A stretch of 64,000 nucleotides of DNA from Microbaculum marinum (lineage in GTDB: Bacteria; Pseudomonadota; Alphaproteobacteria; Rhizobiales; Tepidamorphaceae): the NCBI RefSeq assembly GCF_042646165.1, contig NZ_JBHRTC010000009.1; one strand, 5' to 3'. The first letter of the stretch is position 1. Each line of letters opens with the position of its first letter. The position numbers and the translations under genes were made by a program. Below are positions 36,553-44,249 of the stretch, piece by piece. The notes under the pieces are model-generated. The model was not told the DNA's origin. It saw only the letters and a program-made list of their open reading frames with translations, and ran no database searches.

Positions 36553-37302
36553 TCAGTACGTCGCCCGGCCGCCGGAGATGTCGAACACGGCTCCGGTCGT
36601 GAACGAGCACTCCGCCGACGCGGCGAAGGCCGCCAGGCTCGCGACCTCCTCGACGAGCACGAACCGCTGCCGCGGGATCCTGGACAGCATGTAGCCGATG
36701 TGTTCTTCCGACATCTGGTCGAAGATCGGCGTCTTGGCCGCAGCCGGCGTCAGGCAGTTGACCGATATGTCGTAGTCGGCAAGCTCCTTGCCGAGCGACT
36801 TGGTCAGCGCGATCACGGCGGCTTTCGACGCGGAGTAGGCCGATGCCTTCGGGTTGCCCTCCTTGCCGGCGACCGAGGCGATGTTGACGATGCGCCCGTA
36901 GTTCTGCTCGATCATCGAGGGGACCACCGCCCGGCAGCAATGGAATGTGCCGTTCAGGTTGACGTCCATGATGCGGTTCCAGTCCTCGACGGGATACTCG
37001 TGCAGTACCGCGTTGGGACCCGCAATCCCGGCATTGTTGACGAGAATGTCGATGCGCCCGAAGTTGGCCAGCACATCGTCCCGGGCTTCCTCCACCATGC
37101 TCAGGTCGGTGATTTCCACGTCCCTGGCGCAGACCTCGGGGCCGATTTCGGCGGCCGTCTTGGCAGCCTCGATACCTTCGCGGTCCCAGATCACCACTCT
37201 TGCGCCGGAGGCCACGAAGCGCTCCGTGATCGCGCGGCCGATGCCTTGCCTGCCGCCGGTGACAACGGCGACCTTTCCGTCGAGATCAATCCTGTTCGTC
37301 AT
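36553..37302 (-). CDS. Short-chain dehydrogenase/reductase
   Basis: Classical SDR of 249 aa. TGGRQGIGRAI near residue 14, NNAGIAG near 90, Ser in NIASVAGKEGN near 140, YSASKAAVIAL near 155. The ATG at 37302 (MTNRID) is chosen over one four codons earlier because GGGGAG sits at the right distance from it. The form of the C-terminal half (ISVNCLTPAAAKTPIFDQM) recalls L-fucose/2-keto-3-deoxy-L-fuconate or 3-oxoacyl-type dehydrogenases in sugar-acid clusters. It lies downstream of otnK on the same strand. Confidence 0.9.
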   Translation of the reverse strand: MTNRIDLDGKVAVVTGGRQGIGRAITERFVASGARVVIWDREGIEAAKTAAEIGPEVCARDVEITDLSMVEEARDDVLANFGRIDILVNNAGIAGPNAVLHEYPVEDWNRIMDVNLNGTFHCCRAVVPSMIEQNYGRIVNIASVAGKEGNPKASAYSASKAAVIALTKSLGKELADYDISVNCLTPAAAKTPIFDQMSEEHIGYMLSRIPRQRFVLVEEVASLAAFAASAECSFTTGAVFDISGGRATY

Positions 37303-37379
37303 TTGACTCCCCATGCCGATATCAACGGACGTTTTGGCTTTTATGTCTTGATTTTAGGTTGACTTATTGAGGTGCATTA

Positions 37380-38666
37380 TCAGCTTTCCGTCAGGATATT
37401 CCACGCCTTGTTGAAGAAGTCGTTCGACCCGAAATTTCCCGATTTCAGGGCGAGCACCATGCCGTCGGCGGCCTCGTTAGACGCGCCGACCGCGCGGGTC
37501 CAGGGCACGCCCGGATCGATCTGCGGCCCGATCTCCAGCACCGTTACGCCAAGGGCGCCGACGACGGCGCCGGACGTCTCGCCGCCGGCGACGATCATTC
37601 GCTTGAAGCCGGTTGCGACCAGTCCGCGCGCGATTTCGGCGAGCGCCCGTTCGACGGCCTGGCCGGCGGCTTCGCGCCCGAGCGCCGCCTGTGCCGCCGC
37701 GACGGCGTCGGGGTCGTCGCTGGAATAGATGAGCACCGGATCGGCGGCAGGCTGGGCGATGGCCCATTCCACCACCCCGTCCGCCGATTGCGAACCGTCG
37801 GCCAGCGCCCGCGGATCGATCTGGTAGGCCGGGATCCCGCCGTCGACGGCGGCTTTCACCTGGCCGCGGGTCGCCTGCGAACAGCTTCCCGCCAGTATGG
37901 CGGCCCGCCCGGGCAGCGCCGTCATGCGGTCGGGGGGCTCCGCTGGAGTGAAATCTCCCGTGGCGGCAAAGTTGGCGGCAAGGCCCAGCGCAATGCCCGA
38001 GCCGCCGGTGATCAGCTCGAAGTCGGAGACCGCGGCCCCGATGTCGCGCAGGTTCTCGTCGGTGATCGCGTCGACGATCAGTATGCCGTCGCCGCGGTCC
38101 CGTGCGTCGTCGAAGGCCGATCGGATCGCGTCCGGTCCCCGGGCGACGACGTGGAAGGGAACCAGTCCGACCTTCATCTGCGTCTGGCGCTGGAGCACGC
38201 GAACCAGATTGGAATCGCGCATCGGCGTAAGCGGGTGGTCGCGCATCGGGCTTTCGGCGAGCGGCAGCTCGCCGACGAACAGGTTGCCCATGTAGATCGT
38301 GCGGCCGTTCGTCGGGAAGGCCGGGCACGCAATGGTCAGGTCGGTCCCCGTCAGGCCCGCCAGGGCGGCGGCGACCGGTCCGATATTCCCTTCGTCGGTG
38401 GAATCGAACGTCGAACAGTACTTGAAGATCAACTGCCTGGAGCCGGCCTGCCGCAGCGCGCGGGCACTCGCCAGCGAGCCCTCCACGGCCTCCGTCGCCG
38501 GAATGGTCCGGGACTTCAGGGCCACCACCACGGCATCGTACTCGGTCAGCACCGCCGGATCTTCCGGAATGCCCATGACCTGGATCGTCCGCATGCCGCC
38601 GGACGTCAGCATCAGCGCCAGATCGGTCGCGCCGGTCAGATCGTCTGCGACCGCGCCGATCAGCAT
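37380..38666 (-). CDS. otnK: 3-oxo-tetronate 4-kinase (DUF1537 family)
   Basis: 428 aa, four-carbon acid sugar kinase. The N-terminal domain has VADDLTGATDLALML near residue 7, RTIQVMGIP, VALKSRT near 50 and FKYCSTFDSTDEGNIGPV near 83, a near match to OtnK (YgbK). PAFPTNGRTIYMGNLFV follows. The C-terminal nucleotide-binding domain has IVAGGETSGAVVGAL near 360. Family members (Zhang et al., DUF1537 work) phosphorylate 3-oxo-tetronate; other subgroups use D-threonate or 3-oxo-isoapionate, so the substrate is likely but not certain. Followed by an SDR. Confidence 0.88.
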   Translation of the reverse strand: MLIGAVADDLTGATDLALMLTSGGMRTIQVMGIPEDPAVLTEYDAVVVALKSRTIPATEAVEGSLASARALRQAGSRQLIFKYCSTFDSTDEGNIGPVAAALAGLTGTDLTIACPAFPTNGRTIYMGNLFVGELPLAESPMRDHPLTPMRDSNLVRVLQRQTQMKVGLVPFHVVARGPDAIRSAFDDARDRGDGILIVDAITDENLRDIGAAVSDFELITGGSGIALGLAANFAATGDFTPAEPPDRMTALPGRAAILAGSCSQATRGQVKAAVDGGIPAYQIDPRALADGSQSADGVVEWAIAQPAADPVLIYSSDDPDAVAAAQAALGREAAGQAVERALAEIARGLVATGFKRMIVAGGETSGAVVGALGVTVLEIGPQIDPGVPWTRAVGASNEAADGMVLALKSGNFGSNDFFNKAWNILTES

Positions 38667-38977
38667 ACCTCACGCTCCACCGCGCGGTTTCCGGTCAGGC
38701 GATGAGAGAGGTTTGTTTTTGTCTGCATGATGTATACGTTGTGCGTCCGGACGGGGTGTGACTCGGAGTACCATGCCCTTGCTCGACGGCGACCTGCAGC
38801 CGGGAGGTCACGGGCGCCAATGGAGCCGTCCGAGCCTTTTTGGCGGGCGAGGCAACCAGTGACCTTGGATACCCGGTTGCCACGACGTCAAGCCGACTCC
38901 GTTGCCGAACGTCTGCAAAGACGACATTGCCGCGCCTGTGAAGGCCATTTGTCCAATCAAGGAAAGCCCCGCCAGAG
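38667..38977. other. Divergent promoter region
   Basis: 311 nt between otnK (minus) and the isopropylmalate-dehydrogenase-like gene (plus). It holds the GTATACG site at 38731-38739 and no ORF that looks coding in either direction. An AGGAAAG stretch upstream of 38978 could be its ribosome site. Otherwise I see nothing. Confidence 0.5.
38731..38739 (+). promoter_or_regulatory. Candidate operator, TGTATACGT-type (site C)
   Basis: TGTATACGT, the same 9-mer (opposite strand) as at 24940-24948, lies 65-73 nt upstream of otnK in a divergent promoter region. Sharing between two separate operons of one pathway is the argument for an operator. Confidence 0.3.
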
Positions 38978-40081
38978 ATGACGACGACGCGCGAATTCAG
39001 GATTGCCGTATTCCCGGGAGACGGGATCGGGCTCGAGATAACCGGGCCGTGCATCGCCGTGATCGATCGCGCCCTGGAGCGCGTCGGCGGGCTCAAGCTC
39101 GGCTACGAGCACCTGCCGGCCGGTGCCGGAGCCTACGTGGAACTCGGGACGGCGCTGCCCGACAGCTCCGTGGCGGCGGCCCGGGCGGCCGACGCGATCT
39201 TGCTGGCGGCGGCGGGCCTGCCGGAGATCCGCTACCCTGACGGCACCGAGATTGCGCCGCAGATCGAGCTGCGCGCGATCCTCGACCTGTATGCGGGCAT
39301 CCGTCCCGTCCGGTCGATCCCCGGCGTGCCGGCGCCGCTCGCCGATCCGCTCGGATCGCGGTTGGACTTCGTCATCGTCCGCGAATCCACCGAAGGCCTG
39401 TTCGTGTCGCATCGCAATGGCGTCGTCAGGGACGACAGGGAGGCGGAGGACCGTCTCCTGATCACGCGAAAGGGGACCGAGCGGGTGGTCGACGCGGCGA
39501 TGCATATCGCCCGCACTCGGAAGGCCAGGGGCGGCCGCGGTCACGTCACCTGCGTCGACAAGGCCAACGTCTTCGCCTCGTTCGCGTTCTTCCGGAAGGT
39601 CTTCGACGAGCGCGCCGCCGAGAATGCCGATCTCACCGTCGACCGCATCTATGTCGATGCCTCGACGCTGGAATTCGTCGGGCGACCGTGGCGTTTCGAC
39701 GTGATCGTCACGGAGAACATGTTCGGCGACATCCTCTCCGACCTCGGCGCGAGCCTGATCGGGGGCATGGGCTTTGCCCCCTCGGCCGATATCGGGGACG
39801 ATCACGCGGTGTTCCAGCCTTGCCACGGCACCGCGCCGGATATCGCGGGGCAGGGCAAGGCCAACCCGACGGCCATGTTCCTGTCCGGCGCGATGATGCT
39901 GGAATGGCTCGCCGAACGGCATGACGAGCCGCGCGCGGAGGAGGCCGCGGCGCTGATCCGGGCAGCGGTCGACGAGGCCTTCGCCGGCGGGCTCAGGACC
40001 TGGGAGATCGGCGGACAGTCCGGCGTCCGCGAGGTGACGGAGGCCGTCACGTCCCGGTTGCGGACGGTCGCGGCGGCCTGA
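38978..40081 (+). CDS. Isocitrate/isopropylmalate dehydrogenase-family enzyme
   Basis: 367 aa, NAD-dependent beta-decarboxylating dehydrogenase fold. FPGDGIGLEITGPC near residue 13; LDFVIVRESTEGLFVS near 130; VTCVDKANVF near 190 (catalytic Lys); and VTENMFGDILSDLGASLIGG near 245 (metal Asp). The sugar-acid context, and the absence of leu genes, favour a tartrate/D-malate or unusual hydroxyacid dehydrogenase over leucine synthesis. It could supply the 3-oxo compound for OtnK directly. That role is a guess. It is divergent from otnK and convergent with the operon at 40094-41586. Confidence 0.85.
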   Translation: MTTTREFRIAVFPGDGIGLEITGPCIAVIDRALERVGGLKLGYEHLPAGAGAYVELGTALPDSSVAAARAADAILLAAAGLPEIRYPDGTEIAPQIELRAILDLYAGIRPVRSIPGVPAPLADPLGSRLDFVIVRESTEGLFVSHRNGVVRDDREAEDRLLITRKGTERVVDAAMHIARTRKARGGRGHVTCVDKANVFASFAFFRKVFDERAAENADLTVDRIYVDASTLEFVGRPWRFDVIVTENMFGDILSDLGASLIGGMGFAPSADIGDDHAVFQPCHGTAPDIAGQGKANPTAMFLSGAMMLEWLAERHDEPRAEEAAALIRAAVDEAFAGGLRTWEIGGQSGVREVTEAVTSRLRTVAAA

Positions 40082-40093
40082 GCCGCCGTAGCC

Positions 40094-40987
40094 TCAGTCG
40101 CCCTTGCCGGCTCTCGAGGCCCAGTAGGCCGCCGCGCGGGTGTGGTCCGCGCCTCCGCCGAGGCCGTCGCGCGCGTCCGCCCAGCGATCCCGGACGAGCC
40201 GGCTCACCGGCGCGTCGACGCCGATTTCCTCGCCGAGATCCGACGCGATTTTCACGTCCTTGGCCAGCAGTCCGGCGGCGAAGCCCGAGCCGAAGCGCCC
40301 GCTCAGGATTTCGTGCTTCAGCAGGTTCTCCGAACAGAACGTCTTGCCGGTGGACACGTTGAAGATGTCCGCCATGACGTCCGGATCGAGGCCGAAGCGC
40401 TCGCCGATCAGCACCGCTTCGCAGGTCGCCGCGAAAGAGGTCGCGGCGAGATAGTTATTGAGCGCCTTCATGGCGTGACCGCATCCCAGCGTGCCCACCT
40501 CGAACAGCCGGCCGCCCATCGCCGAAAGCACCGGTTTGGCGTCGGAGACGGCGTCGGCATCGCCTCCGATCATGATCGTCAGCGTCGCGTCCGCCGCGCG
40601 CGTGACGCCGCCGGAGACCGGTGCGTCGACAAATCGTATGCCGCGCTTCGCCAGGTCGGCGCCGATCTCCCGCGTGCCCACCGGCTCCGCCGAACTCATG
40701 TCGATCGCGATCGAGCCCGGCTCCAGATGCGCGGCCGCGCCCCCGCCGTCGGCTTCCAGCAGTACCTGGCGGACTTCCTTGCCCGTCGGCAGCATGGTCA
40801 CGACGAACCGGCAGTCGGCGAGGTCGCTCAGGCCGGTCGCGGCGCGTGCGCCGTGTTCCGCCGCGAACGTCGAGGCCTGGCCGGGATCGAGATCGTAGAC
40901 GGTTACGCTATGCCCGGCCCTGACGAGGTTGGCGGCCATCGGGCGGCCCATGTTGCCGATGCCGATGAACCCGACGTTCGCGCCCAT
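40094..40987 (-). CDS. Beta-hydroxyacid dehydrogenase (3-hydroxyisobutyrate dehydrogenase-like)
   Basis: 297 aa, third member of this family in the region. GFIGIGNMGRPMAANL at residues 6-21; FVDAPVSGGVTRAADATL near 117; GHAMKALNNYLAAT near 168 (catalytic Lys); LAKDVKIASDLGEE near 240. The MKALNNYL motif is the standard form of the tartronate semialdehyde/3-hydroxyisobutyrate group. Its ATG overlaps the stop of the upstream carboxymuconolactone-decarboxylase-like gene (TGATG), so the two are translated together. Substrate unknown. Confidence 0.87.
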   Translation of the reverse strand: MGANVGFIGIGNMGRPMAANLVRAGHSVTVYDLDPGQASTFAAEHGARAATGLSDLADCRFVVTMLPTGKEVRQVLLEADGGGAAAHLEPGSIAIDMSSAEPVGTREIGADLAKRGIRFVDAPVSGGVTRAADATLTIMIGGDADAVSDAKPVLSAMGGRLFEVGTLGCGHAMKALNNYLAATSFAATCEAVLIGERFGLDPDVMADIFNVSTGKTFCSENLLKHEILSGRFGSGFAAGLLAKDVKIASDLGEEIGVDAPVSRLVRDRWADARDGLGGGADHTRAAAYWASRAGKGD

Positions 40988-41586
40988 CAGTCGAGCCCGA
41001 GTTCATTGAGCACTTCGGCCGCCGAGCGGTAGGCCTCGACGCCGCGTGGTATGCCGCAATAGACCATGGCGTGACGCAGCACCTCGCCGATCTCCTCCTT
41101 CGTCACCCCGTTGGCCAGGGCACCGCGGACATGGACCTTCAGTTCGTGCGGTCGTGCCTGGGACACCAGGATGCCCAGGGTCACCAGGCTGCGGTCGCGC
41201 CGCGACAGCGCCTCACGGGTCCAGGTCTCGCCGAAGCAGTATTTCGTCACGATTTCCTGGAGCGGCAACAGGAAGTCGGAAGCGGCGTTTATCTGGTCCT
41301 CGCCGCCGCCCGGGCCCCACATGGCGTGACGCAACTCCAGGCCCGCCGCAAACACCGGGTCGGCCTCTACATACGTCTGCGCGCGCGTCTTCTTCGCGGC
41401 CGATCTCGTCGCAGGAGGCTTCCCCGTCGCTTTCGCGGTCGTCTTGGCTCGAGGGGCGGCCTTTGGCGCAGTCGATTTGGCACCGGACTTGGCCTTGGCC
41501 TTGGCCTTGCCTGCCGGCGTCTTCTTGGCAGGCCGCTTGGCCGCGGCCGCCTTCGTCTTCGTCGTTCTGGATGCTCTGGCCATCAT
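40987..41586 (-). CDS. Carboxymuconolactone decarboxylase-family protein with H1-like N-terminal tail
   Basis: 199 aa. The core (about 75-199) resembles 4-carboxymuconolactone decarboxylase/AhpD-like proteins: LLPLQEIVTKYCFGETWTRE, RRDRSLVTLGILVSQARPHEL, then GVTKEEIGEVLRHAMVYCGIPRG. It has no CxxC pair, so an alkylhydroperoxidase role is unlikely. Residues 1-70 form a Lys/Ala/Pro-rich tail with 16 lysines, like histone H1. The start is at the ATG with GGGGAGG just upstream (two ATG in a row). It overlaps the dehydrogenase at 40094. Decarboxylase activity on gamma-carboxymuconolactone is not supported by any neighbouring pathway gene. Confidence 0.85.
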   Translation of the reverse strand: MMARASRTTKTKAAAAKRPAKKTPAGKAKAKAKSGAKSTAPKAAPRAKTTAKATGKPPATRSAAKKTRAQTYVEADPVFAAGLELRHAMWGPGGGEDQINAASDFLLPLQEIVTKYCFGETWTREALSRRDRSLVTLGILVSQARPHELKVHVRGALANGVTKEEIGEVLRHAMVYCGIPRGVEAYRSAAEVLNELGLD

Positions 41587-41759
41587 CCTCCCCTCGATCT
41601 TGTTGTGGAGTCGACATAAAGGCAGACGGTTGGGGGGATCAACCGATTTCGGCCGGATCGGGGGCGACCGCGATCGGAAGCGACGCTGTGCTGAACAATC
41701 CGCACGCCGATGCGTTGGCGCAGGGAGCAATCCGGCAGTTTCGGAGGCAGTGACTGGCA

Positions 41760-42506
41760 ATGGCCCAAGGCAAGACAGCTTCGCTTCATCGCATGGTGAC
41801 CGACGAGCACATATGCCCGTTCGGGCTGAAGGCGCGCGATCTTCTCGATCGGGAAGGCTACGAGGTAGAGGACCACAAGCTTCGTTCGCGCGCCGAAACC
41901 GACCGTTTCATGGACGAGCACGGGGTCGATACCACTCCGCAGGTATTCATCGAGGGGCAGCGGGTAGGGGGGCTGGATGACGTGCGCGCCTACCTCGGCA
42001 AACCGGTGCGCCAGGACGGTGAGGTATCCTACCGGCCCGTGATCGCCGTGTTCGCCACCGCCGCGCTGATGGCGCTGGCCACGAGCTGGGCGGCATTCGG
42101 ATCGCTGTTGATGGGTCGTACGGTCGAATGGTTCGTCGCGATCAGCATGTGCATTCTCGCGGTCCTGAAGCTGCGCGACCTCGAAAGCTTCTCCAACATG
42201 TTCCTGGGCTACGACCTGCTGGCGCAACGGTTCGTCCGATATGCCTACGTCTATCCCTTCGGCGAGGCGATTGCAGGTATTCTGATGATTGCGGGTGCCC
42301 TGGTTTGGATCGCTGCCCCGATAGCCTTGTTCATCGGCACGTTCGGCGCCGTGTCCGTCTTCAAGGCGGTCTATCTCGACAGGCGTGATCTGAAGTGCGC
42401 CTGCGTCGGCGGTCAAAGCAACGTGCCGCTGGGCTTCGTGTCGCTGACGGAGAATCTGATGATGGTCGCGATGGGCCTGTGGATGATCGCCAGGCAGGTC
42501 CTCTGA
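41760..42506 (+). CDS. Glutaredoxin domain fused to MauE-like membrane domain
   Basis: 248 aa. Residues 1-85 are glutaredoxin-like: ICPFGLKARDLL (a single cysteine, C-P-F-G, so monothiol type), DTTPQVFIEGQRVGGLDDV with the cis-Pro and GG binding motif. Residues 95-248 have four or five membrane segments like MauE/DoxX, ending in LKCACVGG before the last helix. MauE helps form the methylamine dehydrogenase disulfides. The fusion suggests a membrane redox route using glutathione. It is convergent with the ZIP gene (6 nt). Ribosome site weak. Confidence 0.85.
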   Translation: MAQGKTASLHRMVTDEHICPFGLKARDLLDREGYEVEDHKLRSRAETDRFMDEHGVDTTPQVFIEGQRVGGLDDVRAYLGKPVRQDGEVSYRPVIAVFATAALMALATSWAAFGSLLMGRTVEWFVAISMCILAVLKLRDLESFSNMFLGYDLLAQRFVRYAYVYPFGEAIAGILMIAGALVWIAAPIALFIGTFGAVSVFKAVYLDRRDLKCACVGGQSNVPLGFVSLTENLMMVAMGLWMIARQVL

Positions 42507-42512
42507 GCCGCT

Positions 42513-43199
42513 CTAGCCTCCGATCAGCAACTCGTCGATTATCGTCAGGCACAGGAACCCGACGAAGAACATCGCGGTGCCCCAGTTCGTTTCGGGCTTT
42601 TCGTGCGCCTCCACCAGCAGTTCCTCGGTGACCAGGTACAGCAGGGCCACCAGGCCGAAGGCGAACGCGGCCGCTTGCCAGGAGCCGGGCAGGGCCGATG
42701 CCGGCAGGGCCGCCAGCACACCGACCGGGACGGCAAGCGCCACCCCGAATGTCATGGCGATGACGGTCCGGCTGCCTGCCGTCTTGGCGAACGATCCGGC
42801 GATCGCAAGTCCCAGGAACAGGAACTCGATGCCGAGCGCGATGGCCAGCAGCAGTCCCTGGGACTGGCCGATGGCGAAGGCGAGCCCGAGCACCAGTCCG
42901 TCGATGAAGGAATCCAGCGTGGAGACGGAAAGGAGGCCGACCTGGCTGTCCTCGAACCGGTCGCCGACCCGCCGGAGCAGAAGCATCACGACGATGCCGG
43001 CGCCGCCCCCGAGGACGACCGGCCAGATCGCCCCCTGCTCGACCGCTTCAGGCAACAACTCTCCCGCCGCGGCATAGAAGACGACGCCCGCGGCGAAATG
43101 CTGGATCGCCCCGACGGTCGACGGCCCCGGCCTGCTGAACACGGTCCACGCGGCTCCGGCCGTCGCGGCGATGACGGGGATGAACGCGAATAGCCACAT
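42513..43199 (-). CDS. ZIP-family metal transporter
   Basis: 228 aa, eight predicted membrane helices. TM4 and TM5 carry the metal site: STLDSFIDGLVLGLAFAIG near residue 100 (in place of the usual HNFxDG) and LGIEFLFLGLAIAGS near 125. The ATP- and proton-independent ZIP fold imports Zn, Fe or Mn; the replacement of the histidine in TM4 by Ser suggests altered selectivity. It is transcribed towards the glutaredoxin fusion. No Zur or MntR box was seen upstream. Confidence 0.8.
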   Translation of the reverse strand: MWLFAFIPVIAATAGAAWTVFSRPGPSTVGAIQHFAAGVVFYAAAGELLPEAVEQGAIWPVVLGGGAGIVVMLLLRRVGDRFEDSQVGLLSVSTLDSFIDGLVLGLAFAIGQSQGLLLAIALGIEFLFLGLAIAGSFAKTAGSRTVIAMTFGVALAVPVGVLAALPASALPGSWQAAAFAFGLVALLYLVTEELLVEAHEKPETNWGTAMFFVGFLCLTIIDELLIGG

Positions 43200-43284
43200 G
43201 GCGACGATACCGGTCCGCTTCGGTCACGAAGCGCGAGTCGCAGGCGATCCCGCTGCCGATGCGTTCGGACCCGCCAATGTCGGA

Positions 43285-43653
43285 TCAGCGGGGGCTGTCC
43301 ACCAGCGCTTCGTGCATCACATAGAGTTCCAGCGGCCGGTCGCTGTAGCCGACCAGACGCACCTTGCTCGGGCCGAATGTGCCCACGTCGACCATTTCGA
43401 TTCGCGAACCACTGCCGATGACCTTGCAGCCCGACACGCGCAGCAGCGCCATCCAGTCCCGGGTCTGATAGGCGGTCATCGCCATCTTGTAGTCGGTGGG
43501 AGTGGCACATGCCGGCGCGGCTGTCGTCACCATCCAGTGGTCAGGCCCGACAAATCCGAGCATCTTCCCGTAGACGTAGGAGATCACCAAAAGGGTCGCC
43601 GCCCCGGAGACGACGATCCAGGCGATCGATAAACGACGGCTCAACTCCGTCAT
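43285..43653 (-). CDS. Small membrane-anchored protein of unknown function
   Basis: 122 aa with one N-terminal membrane segment (residues 10-33, IAWIVVSGAATLLVISYVYG) and a periplasmic part of about 85 residues. Three cysteines (PACATP and SGCKVIG) could form a disulfide. No domain recognised. It has a normal codon pattern, lies 85 nt from the ZIP gene on the same strand and is followed upstream by a long region without genes. Confidence 0.6.
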   Translation of the reverse strand: MTELSRRLSIAWIVVSGAATLLVISYVYGKMLGFVGPDHWMVTTAAPACATPTDYKMAMTAYQTRDWMALLRVSGCKVIGSGSRIEMVDVGTFGPSKVRLVGYSDRPLELYVMHEALVDSPR

Positions 43654-44249
43654 CTGTTTCCCCCAATTAATATTATGTTCTCAGGTTAGCAGGAGACCAT
43701 GGGAGGGTCCATCCGCTCGAACTCGCCACCCAATAAATATGCGGCTCCGGGATCCTTTGAATTGCGGTATTATTTGTCGACTGCGAAGGGAGGGGGTGGA
43801 AAATCGAATCAAGTCTCAGATGCGAGCGAATCGACCAGACGTTGAATAGACTAAGCTCTCGGTAAGGGTAATTAACCTTCTATTCATGAATTTACTTTGG
43901 CGGCTACGGCAGCCCTCCTGACCTAAAGGAAGCTCTCCCCGCAAGGCGTCTCCTTCCTCCGGTTCTGTTATGTCGTTGTTGGGCGATCGCCTGTCGCCGG
44001 ACCGACCCCTGCGTCCACCGGCGCGGAGGGCTCCGCGGCCGAATCCATCATCCGCCGCTGTGCCCCGTTGCTCTCCCACAAGATCGATACCGGCACGGGA
44101 TACGGTTGTTTTGTCGGAGGACGATCGGTATCCGGGATCCGCGATTGCGTGTCGGCGTCGCTGATGCAACGAATGGGCCCAGGTTTGTATCTGTAGGTTG
44201 AGGAACAAGCGCCGACAGTTTTCTCGATGTCGTTGAATTGGCTCACACA
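43654..44249. other. Gene-free, AT-richer region
   Basis: 596 nt. The section 43660-43920 is clearly richer in A/T than its surroundings (for example AATTAATATTATG near 43666 and TAATTAACC near 43867). Frames on both strands look non-coding, with rare codons and no family resemblance. It separates the small membrane protein from the SGNH-like gene and may hold promoters for both, or remnants of transferred DNA. Confidence 0.45.
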
